From positions 1 to 64,000 of the forward strand of contig DAOROA010000015.1 in the NCBI GenBank assembly GCA_035441325.1: 64,000 nucleotides of DNA, given 5' to 3'. This stretch comes from Competibacter_A sp002352125. GTDB taxonomy: Bacteria > Pseudomonadota > Gammaproteobacteria > Competibacterales > Competibacteraceae. This document shows, one piece after another, positions 26,149-34,264 of the stretch. The number at the start of each line of letters is the position of its first letter. Position 1 is the stretch's first letter. Under the pieces are notes generated by a model, which worked only from the letters and a program-made list of their open reading frames with translations, did not search any database and was not told the DNA's origin. Position numbers and translations under genes: made by a program.

Positions 26149-26541
26149 GTGGCGAAAAAAGAATTTCCGAGAGAAGGCGCATGGGCGGTCGATGATCGAT
26201 CCCGTGTCGGGCTGCTGTATCGCACGGAGCGCAAAGACGGAGCACGCGAAGAATTTCACATCGTCGGAGAATCCGGCGAAACGAGACTGATTCAGGTCAG
26301 GCCGTGGCAGCCGTCGGCAGCGTTGCTGGCCAGCCAAGGCGCGGTTCTGCGTTCCCGCCGCGAGGACGGAACGCGCGTCGAAGAGTTCGTCACGGCCGAC
26401 TTGCTTGGCCCAGAAGACGCCGATCTGCCCATCGAAAATTACCCTTGGTCGGCGCTCGTCATCGCGCCCGTCGCGTCGATCCCGGCCAACCGAATCGCCC
26501 ACACGGACGCAGAAACGCTTGCGTCGATGGGATACTTTTGA
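26149..26541 (+). CDS. Tail-module protein, unknown
   Basis: GTG 26149 opens MAKKEFPREGAWAVDDRSRV, 130 residues, rich in Arg and Glu (YRTERKDGAREEFHIV, RSRREDGTRVEEFV). A tail assembly chaperone would be expected near here, but I saw no slippery sequence for a -1 frameshift. Function not assigned. Confidence 0.5.
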   Translation: MAKKEFPREGAWAVDDRSRVGLLYRTERKDGAREEFHIVGESGETRLIQVRPWQPSAALLASQGAVLRSRREDGTRVEEFVTADLLGPEDADLPIENYPWSALVIAPVASIPANRIAHTDAETLASMGYF

Positions 26542-26548
26542 GGCTCGC

Positions 26549-26917
26549 ATGAAAAAGGCATTGTTTTCTTTACCATTGCTCGCTGTTTTATCAGCTCCAG
26601 CGCTGGCCGACACGTACCAAGTCACGTTCGGCTGGACCGATCCGACTGCCTATCTCCCGACCGATGCGCCAGTCTACGAAGCCAAATATCGCGTAAATGG
26701 CGGTGCTGAAACCGCTATTACCGGCCTTGCGACGCCGGGAGGGTCCGTAGCGGTAACGGCGAATCCGGGACAAACAATCGAGGTTGCCGCGCAAGCATGC
26801 AACCTCGACCTATGTTCTCCCTGGACGGCTTGGGTTGCTGCTACTGCGTCGCACCCGGCGACGCAGCCGGCGGGTCAGAACAGCCTGACTATTACTGTCG
26901 TTCGCGCCGGACTGTAA
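26549..26917 (+). CDS. Exported immunoglobulin/Fn3-like protein in tail operon
   Basis: The 122-residue product starts with a textbook signal peptide (MKKALFSLPLLAVLSAPALA, cut before DTYQV). A small beta domain follows (TYQVTFGWTDPT, VYEAKYRVNGGAETAI, TIEVAAQACNLDLCSPW), which looks like a fibronectin-type fold with one cysteine pair. Signal peptides are unexpected for virion parts, so it may act in the host envelope. It adjoins a second signal-peptide gene. Confidence 0.6.
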   Translation: MKKALFSLPLLAVLSAPALADTYQVTFGWTDPTAYLPTDAPVYEAKYRVNGGAETAITGLATPGGSVAVTANPGQTIEVAAQACNLDLCSPWTAWVAATASHPATQPAGQNSLTITVVRAGL

Positions 26918-26918
26918 T

Positions 26919-28709
26919 ATGCGGCTGATAATAAACATCATCGCCCTTTTTTGGCTTATTTCAGCAAATGCTTACACGCTTGAATGGAGGAAGGGCGATG
27001 ATTGGCCGGAAGGAACAACAACAGAAGCATGCATTAACGGTAATTGCGTATCGAATATCGCTGGAAATCAACTGATATTCGATGCCAAGGCCGGAACGGT
27101 TATTAATGCGAGCGTCCGCGCTATTTCTCCTGACGGTAGATTTTCAACATGGGCGACACTAACACAAGCAATCTCTGTCGCGAAAACAATCCCATTAGGT
27201 CAAAGTAGCTTATGGGCGAGACTGGAGATAAATAGCGTGGCTGTAGCACAAGTAGGCACGGTTTATAGCAATTCAAATAATGCAACAACATCGTTTGATG
27301 TTGATATACCGGCAAATGCAAATTGCATTATCGTTTTCGCTGCTGGATATTCCACGCCATTACTTAGTGCAATTAATTTTGATGGTTCTGGTAATGATTT
27401 TACGTTGATTCGCGGACAGCGGTGGAACGCTGATTTTAGCTCTAATCAAATTGAAATCTATGGAATGTTGAGTTCTTCTCCGAACTGGCCGGGAACTGGA
27501 ACTAAAACATTCTATAAAACTCGCAACTCGTCAAGTACAGAAGGCGTTAATCTTGTTATTGCGTTTTTTTCCGGAGTTTCTAACTGGGAGCAAGCGCAAT
27601 CAAGAGATGGCTCTAGCTTAGAATGGACCGCATCGTTTACTGGTGTATTAGCCGGAGATATGGCTATTTTAGGGATGTATAAATATGGAGATACCCCAAC
27701 AGTAAACAATAACAGTCAAGCACAGATTGCAGCATTAGCTCCGTATAATTCTGCTGGCATTGGAGCTTCGTATAAATCTGGCGCTTCGTCAGTTATCGCG
27801 CAAGCTCAAAATAATATTGTTCCTGCCGCTTTTCTCCTCAAGAGTTTCAGCGGGGGGAGCACATACAGCTATACGCCAAGCGGAGGCCTGGCCACCGGCG
27901 GAGTCGGCACCTTGAAGCTGGCCAAGGCCACGACCGCCAGCGGTGGCCTAACGACAGGCGGCGCGGCCACGCTGAAACGAGCATTTGCAAGCCTGGCGAG
28001 CGGCGGCACGACTGCCGGAGGCGCAGCCCCGCTCAAGCTCATCAAGACCGCCACTGCTTCGGGCGGCGTTACGACTGGCGGATCGGCGGCCATGAAGCGT
28101 GCCCAGACCGCTACTGCGGCGGGTGGCGTGACGGCTGGTGGATCTGGCGGACTCAAGCGCACGCAATCCATGCACGCGACGGGCGGGATGATTGCCGGTG
28201 GCGTGGCTACCGCGTCTTTGACATCAACCGGATCGAACAGCTACACGGCAAGCGGTGGCCTAACGACAGGCGGCGCGGCCGGACTCAAGCGGACCAATGC
28301 AAGCGCCTCGTCTGGCGGGATAGAGACCGGCGGATCAGGTAGCATCAAGCAAACGCAAAATTATTCCGTTTCTGGCGGCGTCACGACGGGCGGCACTGGC
28401 AACCAAAAGCTCGTCAAAACGGCAATCGCCAGCGGCGGGCTGACCATAGGCGGAGCTGCATCCGCAACGCTACAGGCAGGTGCGTTCTCGCATGTCGCCA
28501 GCGGCGGGCTGACCATAGGCGGCGCGGCGTCTTTGCGGTTCTTGCTCGATTACGTCTCCAGCGGAGGATTAACGACCGGTGGGTCGTCGTCGGCAAGTTT
28601 GATGCCGGCCGTTCTGGTTACGCTATCCGGACTGCCATCCTTTTCTCGTGCGTCGCGTTTACCGCGATATGCTCGGGACACATTTGTGACTCGCGTTCGG
28701 CGCACATGA
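26919..28709 (+). CDS. Exported chimeric protein with 12 Gly-rich 20-residue repeats
   Basis: The 596-residue protein has a signal peptide (MRLIINIIALFWLISANAY), an AT-rich segment encoding a beta-rich domain (residues 20-318; SFDVDIPANANCIIVFAAGY, then FYKTRNSSSTEGVNLVIAFF), and from residue 321 twelve tandem units of about 20 residues with consensus SGG-x-TTGG-x3-LK-x6-TA. GC content jumps where the repeats begin. Charged LK/KR positions alternate with Gly-rich turns. The architecture suggests an adhesin or fibre-like surface protein; no known domain is recognised. Its end overlaps the next start. Confidence 0.65.
   Translation: MRLIINIIALFWLISANAYTLEWRKGDDWPEGTTTEACINGNCVSNIAGNQLIFDAKAGTVINASVRAISPDGRFSTWATLTQAISVAKTIPLGQSSLWARLEINSVAVAQVGTVYSNSNNATTSFDVDIPANANCIIVFAAGYSTPLLSAINFDGSGNDFTLIRGQRWNADFSSNQIEIYGMLSSSPNWPGTGTKTFYKTRNSSSTEGVNLVIAFFSGVSNWEQAQSRDGSSLEWTASFTGVLAGDMAILGMYKYGDTPTVNNNSQAQIAALAPYNSAGIGASYKSGASSVIAQAQNNIVPAAFLLKSFSGGSTYSYTPSGGLATGGVGTLKLAKATTASGGLTTGGAATLKRAFASLASGGTTAGGAAPLKLIKTATASGGVTTGGSAAMKRAQTATAAGGVTAGGSGGLKRTQSMHATGGMIAGGVATASLTSTGSNSYTASGGLTTGGAAGLKRTNASASSGGIETGGSGSIKQTQNYSVSGGVTTGGTGNQKLVKTAIASGGLTIGGAASATLQAGAFSHVASGGLTIGGAASLRFLLDYVSSGGLTTGGSSSASLMPAVLVTLSGLPSFSRASRLPRYARDTFVTRVRRT
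27879..28607 (+). repeat. Twelve tandem 60-bp coding repeats
   Basis: Units begin SGG (once AGG, once TGG) every 60 bases. Two units, the sixth and tenth, have short insertions. Units are diverged at DNA level but keep SGG and GG positions. They encode the C-terminal half of the protein at 26919-28709. Confidence 0.85.
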
Positions 28710-29056
28710 AGATACCGGTATATATTGGCCGCGACAACGTGGAAACGCTGGCTTTGTCGATGGAGGACGACAAGGAAAACGCGGTCGATATCGGCGATTT
28801 TCTGGTGAGCGTGAACCGCATCGTGCTGGCGACCGAAACGGTCGTCGTCGATAGTCAGGCGACGCCGGCGGCGTTGGTGCTCGACGCGGCCGCAAGAACG
28901 CTGGCCTGCACTCTCGGGCAATCTTTTTCTGACCCGGGGAACTATCCGGCACAACTGATTTTTTATAGCCCGGGCTATCCCAATGGATTCGTCTGGATAG
29001 ACCGGCACGGGGCGGCGGACCAGCGGTTGACGCTGGTCGTTGCCGACGGTGTTTGA
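28706..29056 (+). CDS. Tail-module protein before tape measure, unknown
   Basis: The 116-residue product (MKIPVYIGRDNVETLALSME) is beta-rich with DDKENAVDIGDFLVSVNRIV and PAQLIFYSPGYPNGFVWIDR. It directly precedes the tape measure gene, where tail assembly chaperones usually lie, but it does not resemble them. Confidence 0.5.
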   Translation: MKIPVYIGRDNVETLALSMEDDKENAVDIGDFLVSVNRIVLATETVVVDSQATPAALVLDAAARTLACTLGQSFSDPGNYPAQLIFYSPGYPNGFVWIDRHGAADQRLTLVVADGV

Positions 29057-29058
29057 GC

Positions 29059-31959
29059 ATGGCCGGGATCCGCGAAGTCGTCGTCCGCCTGCTGCTCACC
29101 GCGCACGATGCAGCGAGCGGCGCGCTGTCTCGGGTGCGGGATGGCGCGGCGGGGATCGGCCAGGCCGTCGGCCAGACGCTCGCGGCGCTACGGTCTTTTT
29201 ATGCGCTGTTGATCGCCATCGCCGGGATCGGAACGGGCAGAGAACTCCAAGACCGCGCCGACGCATACACGAGGCTGACGAACAGCCTGCGCATCGCGAC
29301 CGATTCAGAAGAGGCGTTCCGATTAGCGCTAGAGACCGTCACCGACATCGCCAGCCGGACCAATTCCGATCTGGAAACGACGGCAAAACTCTATGCGCGG
29401 GTGTCGATTGCCGGGCAAAGCTTGGGGATTGAGCAAAAACAGACCGCGCGGCTGACGGAGCTGATCGCAAAAGGCATGCAGCTCGGCAATGCCAGCGCCC
29501 AAGAATACGCCAGCGCTACCTTGCAGTTGACCCAAGCATTCAATGCCAGCGTGCTGCGCGGCGAAGAATTCAATGCCGTCATGGAAGTCGCCCCGGAGCT
29601 GATGAAGCGAATCGCGGCGGGGCTAGGCATCTCGACCGGTGAATTACGCAATTTCGCCACGGCCGGCCGGTTGACGGCTGCGGCTATTTCGCAGGCGTTG
29701 CTATCGCAGGCCGACGAGATTGATCGCGCTTACGGTCAAATCGTTCCGACCATCGATCAGGCGGCCAGCAAACTCTACAACGCGTCGGTCTTGTTCGTCG
29801 GCCAGCTCGATCAACAGACCGGAGCGAGCCAGAAAGCAGTCGCCACGCTCCAATTGCTCGGCCAGAACCTCGATTTGGTCGCGGCGTTGCTCGGGGCCGG
29901 CATCGCCGCATCGGTCGCGCGCGGCACACAGTCGTTATACGGCCTGGTGGCGGCATCCGTCGCGGCACGGGCGGCGGCACGGGATCAAGCCATCGCGACG
30001 GCCCAGCAGCAGGCGGCGGCCGTGGCAGCGGCAGAAGGGCACGTTGCGGCGGCGCAAGCGGCATACAACCGGGCGCTGGCCGAACAGCGTCTGGCGCAAC
30101 AGATCGTCGTCGCGCTACAGGCCGAACTCGGATATGGGGTCACCGAGCAGAACCTCGCGCAAGCCAGGCTCCGGTCTACAGCGGCAGCGCAAGCGGCCAC
30201 AGCGGCCACGCTACGCTACGCGACGGCGCAAGCGGAGCTGAACGCGCTGCAAGCTGCCGGGGCGGCGACCAGTGCCGGTTTGTTTTCTCGCGTGCTCGGT
30301 GTGTTGGCTGGACCAGGCGGCTTGATCTTGTCGGCAGTGGCGGCGTTCGGCTTGCTGTACGCTGCATTCTCGCGCCAGAAAGAACCGACCGACGCGCTGG
30401 CCAAATCCACCGAGCAGTACGCCGACGCGCTCAAAAAATCGACGGCCGCGCAACTGGATGCGTCTAGGCTGGATCTGGAAGGGCAGATGCGCGGCCAAAG
30501 ACGCGAAGTCGACGCGCTGAGCGAAAGCGTGCAACAACAAGTGCGATGGCTGGAGCAAGTCAGACAGGCGAACGGCAACGTTGCTAGCGCCACCGACGAA
30601 CTCAGCCGTCGCCAAGCCGCGCTCGATGCCGCAAACCAACGGGGGGTCGCGCTACAAGATCGGCTGAACCAGATCCTGGACGAACGGAAGGCACGCCAAG
30701 CGGCGCTGGCCGACGGCGACGCCAAGGAAATCGCGGCGCTGCAAGAAAAGGTGATCGCGCTCGAAAAATTGGCCGATCTACAAGAAGACGACCGCAAGGC
30801 GAATCAGCAGCTCGACAAGACGGAGCAACAACGCATCGAGTCGCTGCTGGCGCAAGCCAAGGCGCGCAAGGACCTGGCCGAAACCGAACGCCAGTCCATC
30901 GCGTTGGCGCAACAGCGCGCCACGGCGGCCGACGAAACGGCCAGGATCGCCGCAGCGGAAGCCATCGCGGCACGGCTAAAAGCGAGGACGCTGGAAGAGA
31001 TCAAAGCCAGCCAGCAACAACTGACCCCCGTCGAAGAGAAAAACCTGTTGACCGCCCAACGCGCGGCGATGGCGAAAGAAGCAGAGGCGAGCGCCGCGCG
31101 CGCGGCAGCATCCGCGCTGCAAACCGAAGCGGATAAGCTGGCCGAAACGGCCAGGCTGTCGCCGGTTCTGGGCACCGCGCTGGATCGGTTAGGCGTCGAA
31201 CAGAAATTGCTGGCGACGCGCATCACCGAAAGCGGCCAAGACATCATCGCTGCATTTCGGCACATTACGCAGAACGCGCAGGCGACTACGCCACAAATTG
31301 CCACCGCGTTCCAGGCCGCAATAAACGGCTCTAAAACGCGCGCCGAGGCCAGATCGATCATCGATATTTACCGGCAGTGGGCCGCTACAGCGCAAGGCGC
31401 GGTGCCGAAGGTGTCGGCTCTGCTCGACGGAACGAACGCGCGATTGCAGGCCCACAACCAGATTTTGCTGACCTCGATGGATTACGAGGCGCGCATCGCG
31501 GCCGTTCGCGCCAAGGGACTGACCGATGCCCAGCGCGACGCGCAAATTGCCAGCGATGCCCAAACGCTGATCGCCCGCGCGACGCTCGCGAGACTTGAGC
31601 TGTCCGACGACGCGACGGCAGCCGAGAAACGTGCGAATGCAGAATTGCGGCAGGGGCTTTTGCAGCGCGCCGATGCGCTGGCTTCGCAAGTGCAAAACGA
31701 GAGCGAGGCTATATCGTTGCTCGGTAGGCTGCGGGACGAAAACGTTAAGCTGCTGCAAGAGACGGCGGACCGCGCCGACATCGCGGCCACGATCTCCGCC
31801 GACGACGATCCGGCACGCAAAACGCTCGGCGCGTTCGTCGCAGACGCCAACAAGATGCAAATCACTATCCCGGTCCGGCTCGTGCCGCAGGGTGGCGCGA
31901 ACGGTTCGTCGCTCGGCGGCTTGCTCGACGAGCTGCGGCGCAACGCGAGCAGCAAATAA
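29059..31959 (+). CDS. Tape measure protein
   Basis: The 966-residue protein has the tape-measure N-terminal domain (TRLTNSLRIATDSEEAFRLA, RGEEFNAVMEVAPELMKRIA, LGISTGELRNFATAGRLTAA). Long Ala/Gln-rich coiled coils follow (QQQAAAVAAAEGHVAAAQAA), then a hydrophobic stretch near residues 405-430 (GPGGLILSAVAAFGLLYAAF) and more coiled coil. It sets tail length and is ejected with DNA. At about 1.5 angstrom per residue, its length suggests a tail of roughly 145 nm. ATG 29059 is preferred over a TTG six bases earlier. Confidence 0.93.
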   Translation: MAGIREVVVRLLLTAHDAASGALSRVRDGAAGIGQAVGQTLAALRSFYALLIAIAGIGTGRELQDRADAYTRLTNSLRIATDSEEAFRLALETVTDIASRTNSDLETTAKLYARVSIAGQSLGIEQKQTARLTELIAKGMQLGNASAQEYASATLQLTQAFNASVLRGEEFNAVMEVAPELMKRIAAGLGISTGELRNFATAGRLTAAAISQALLSQADEIDRAYGQIVPTIDQAASKLYNASVLFVGQLDQQTGASQKAVATLQLLGQNLDLVAALLGAGIAASVARGTQSLYGLVAASVAARAAARDQAIATAQQQAAAVAAAEGHVAAAQAAYNRALAEQRLAQQIVVALQAELGYGVTEQNLAQARLRSTAAAQAATAATLRYATAQAELNALQAAGAATSAGLFSRVLGVLAGPGGLILSAVAAFGLLYAAFSRQKEPTDALAKSTEQYADALKKSTAAQLDASRLDLEGQMRGQRREVDALSESVQQQVRWLEQVRQANGNVASATDELSRRQAALDAANQRGVALQDRLNQILDERKARQAALADGDAKEIAALQEKVIALEKLADLQEDDRKANQQLDKTEQQRIESLLAQAKARKDLAETERQSIALAQQRATAADETARIAAAEAIAARLKARTLEEIKASQQQLTPVEEKNLLTAQRAAMAKEAEASAARAAASALQTEADKLAETARLSPVLGTALDRLGVEQKLLATRITESGQDIIAAFRHITQNAQATTPQIATAFQAAINGSKTRAEARSIIDIYRQWAATAQGAVPKVSALLDGTNARLQAHNQILLTSMDYEARIAAVRAKGLTDAQRDAQIASDAQTLIARATLARLELSDDATAAEKRANAELRQGLLQRADALASQVQNESEAISLLGRLRDENVKLLQETADRADIAATISADDDPARKTLGAFVADANKMQITIPVRLVPQGGANGSSLGGLLDELRRNASSK

Positions 31960-32354
31960 TGTACCGCGCGCTATCTCTCGGTTCGCTGACCTTCGACCCG
32001 AACATGGAGTCCCCGCTCGAATGGATCGACGAATTCGCCCGGCCAGGCGTCGGTCAAACGCGCCGTTTCGCGCTGGCCGGAAATCTGCACGTAGCCGAGA
32101 ATCCACGCCGGGGACGCCCGCTCTCGCTGCTGGCCGATCCGAAATATTGTTGGATCAAGCGAGAGACCGGATTGCTGTTGATGGCGATGGCCGAAACTGC
32201 CGGCCAGCCGCTGTCGCTGGTACTGCAACGCGACGATGACCCCAGCATCGCCAAGACCGTCGTGTTCGATCGTGCGCGCGGGCCGTTCGCGCTCGAACCG
32301 GTCGATCCGTTCGGCGATTATCTGTCCGGCACGATTTATTTGATCGAGGTTTGA
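31959..32354 (+). CDS. Tail-tip region protein, unknown
   Basis: The 131-residue product (MYRALSLGSLTFDPNMESPL) follows the tape measure with a TAATG overlap. It contains GQTRRFALAGNLHVAENPRR and SIAKTVVFDRARGPFALEPV. Distal-tail-like function is possible from position. Confidence 0.5.
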   Translation: MYRALSLGSLTFDPNMESPLEWIDEFARPGVGQTRRFALAGNLHVAENPRRGRPLSLLADPKYCWIKRETGLLLMAMAETAGQPLSLVLQRDDDPSIAKTVVFDRARGPFALEPVDPFGDYLSGTIYLIEV

Positions 32355-32355
32355 G

Positions 32356-33336
32356 ATGCCCGTACTCGCGTCCGAAGCGAAAATCTACCGCTCCATCACC
32401 AACGACGACACGGCCAGCAACGGCGGACGCATGAGCGCGACTGCGTTGCCGTCCGGGATAACCAATTATGCGTGGCCAGCCGTCGACCCGGCGTTGGCGG
32501 TTGCCGGCGCGACGCGCTACCGGAAGCATTTCCTGAAAATCGATAACGCCGACGATTTGCAGGTCGGCAACGCCCGCATCGGGCTGCTGAAGCCGGCGCC
32601 TGGCGACATCCGCCTGCACCTGTTGGCCGGCACGCAAACCGATGTGCAATCCGGCGTCGGTAGCACGCTGTACGGCTGCGGCAAGCTGGACGCCGACGTG
32701 TCGGCCGGGGCATCGAGCATCGCCGTGCTGGTGGAGAAAGGCACCGACATCGTCTTTCGGGATGGCGATGCGATCTGCATCACGGATCGCGCCACGGTCA
32801 ACGGAGCCGGCAACCTCGAATTCCACGCCGTCAGCGGGACGCCGAGCGTTGCGGGCGACGTGGTGACTGTACCGCTGGCTGGTACGCTGGCGAACGGCTA
32901 TTCGGCGGCGACCGCTTACGCGACCAGCTTGCTGCCGCTGGGGACGATCCAAGCCGCAGTCGGCGCGCCGTCCATTGCCAGCGCGGCCGGCACGTTCGAC
33001 GAAGGGGCGATGACGTGCCACGCCATCGGTGGCCTGTATCAAAACTGGACGCTTACCTTTTCGAGCGCCACCGCGTTCTCGTGCACGGGCGATACCATCG
33101 GATCGGTGGGGTCTGGCAACATCAACTCGGTGTTCGCGCCCAACAACGCCGCTTTCGGATCGCCGTATTTTTCGGTGCTTGCTGCGGCGTGGGGCGGTAC
33201 GTTCCAAACGGGCGACACCGTCCAAGTCCAGACGACGCCGGCTTCGGCCGGGTTTTGGGAGCGGCTGCTGGTGCCGGCAGGCGCCAGCGATTTGCAGGGC
33301 CATACCCGCAAGCTGCTGATCTTCTTCGATGGGTAA
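32356..33336 (+). CDS. Tail-tip structural protein, unknown
   Basis: The 326-residue beta-rich product (MPVLASEAKIYRSITNDDTA) contains VGNARIGLLKPAPGDIRLHL and SSIAVLVEKGTDIVFRDGDA. It ends HTRKLLIFFDG. It is the third gene of the tail-tip operon. I recognise no catalytic motif. Confidence 0.55.
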   Translation: MPVLASEAKIYRSITNDDTASNGGRMSATALPSGITNYAWPAVDPALAVAGATRYRKHFLKIDNADDLQVGNARIGLLKPAPGDIRLHLLAGTQTDVQSGVGSTLYGCGKLDADVSAGASSIAVLVEKGTDIVFRDGDAICITDRATVNGAGNLEFHAVSGTPSVAGDVVTVPLAGTLANGYSAATAYATSLLPLGTIQAAVGAPSIASAAGTFDEGAMTCHAIGGLYQNWTLTFSSATAFSCTGDTIGSVGSGNINSVFAPNNAAFGSPYFSVLAAAWGGTFQTGDTVQVQTTPASAGFWERLLVPAGASDLQGHTRKLLIFFDG

Positions 33337-33340
33337 TGCC

Positions 33341-34264
33341 ATGACGACCAAACAATCCGCGTCGCTATCCGTCGAGTTTAATCCGCCAGCGCCCGATGTT
33401 GTGCTGGCCTTGGAGATGCATCTCGGCCCCTATGCGGAATACGGGTTTATCCCGATCCGGTTATATCCAGACGTTTCGGCAACGCTGCGCGCGACGCGGG
33501 GCACCGCGCATTTGGGCGAAACGCGAGTCGAAGCGCTCGACGAAATCTTGGATTTCGGCGGGGGGAAAACCGCTCGCTTGAAACGGCCGAATCCGAACGA
33601 CGACGTGGTTTTTTACTCGCTCGACGTGGCGTTCGACTCGGCCGGCAACGAGGTGTATCCGACGCTGCACTATGATCCGGATACCGGCGAGGCGGTGTCG
33701 GACGTGTCGTTCCACGGCGCGGTGCGCGTGACGTACACGGCGAACTACCGGCTGGTGTATTACCGCTACGATGTGGACTACGATCCGATTTCCGGTGGGC
33801 TGACGCTCAGCTCCGGCATCGTATACGCGTTCTATTTGGGCGAGTCGGCACAGATCGACGTGGGAATCGAATCGGCACAGTCGCAGCAATACGTCGAATG
33901 TTACCGGGTCTACACAAAGGTGGTGCTGGATCCGGATGGCGCGTGGGAATTGCCGCCGGGGTGGACCGAAGACGGATCGTACCCGGACCATCCGGAAATC
34001 GAAGCGCGCGATCCGGACAACTCGTTCACCGACGAGCGCCCCCACCGGATCGCGCTGATCAACAAGATCGGCAGCATCGTCTGGCGCTGGTACCACGTCC
34101 CGATCGTGCAGCCCTATGTGTTACAACCAAGTTACCGGCCAAAATTTTTCATCAAGTTCGCCACGCCGCCGAGCGACGAATGGAAAGCGGCCTTTTCGCG
34201 CGTCAACAAGTCGGCGATTATGGCCGACGTGGCTGCGGCATACGGGCCGGTGACGACCGAATGA
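33341..34264 (+). CDS. Tail-tip structural protein, unknown
   Basis: The 307-residue product (MTTKQSASLSVEFNPPAPDV) contains TLRATRGTAHLGETRVEALD and YRLVYYRYDVDYDPISGGLT. The start at ATG 33341 is preferred over GTA-region extensions inside the previous gene. It is coupled to the next gene by ATGA. Confidence 0.55.
   Translation: MTTKQSASLSVEFNPPAPDVVLALEMHLGPYAEYGFIPIRLYPDVSATLRATRGTAHLGETRVEALDEILDFGGGKTARLKRPNPNDDVVFYSLDVAFDSAGNEVYPTLHYDPDTGEAVSDVSFHGAVRVTYTANYRLVYYRYDVDYDPISGGLTLSSGIVYAFYLGESAQIDVGIESAQSQQYVECYRVYTKVVLDPDGAWELPPGWTEDGSYPDHPEIEARDPDNSFTDERPHRIALINKIGSIVWRWYHVPIVQPYVLQPSYRPKFFIKFATPPSDEWKAAFSRVNKSAIMADVAAAYGPVTTE

Noticed and set aside
26149..29056. Programmed -1 frameshift for a tail assembly chaperone
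   Set aside because: I looked for slippery heptamers at the ends of the genes before the tape measure and found none convincing.
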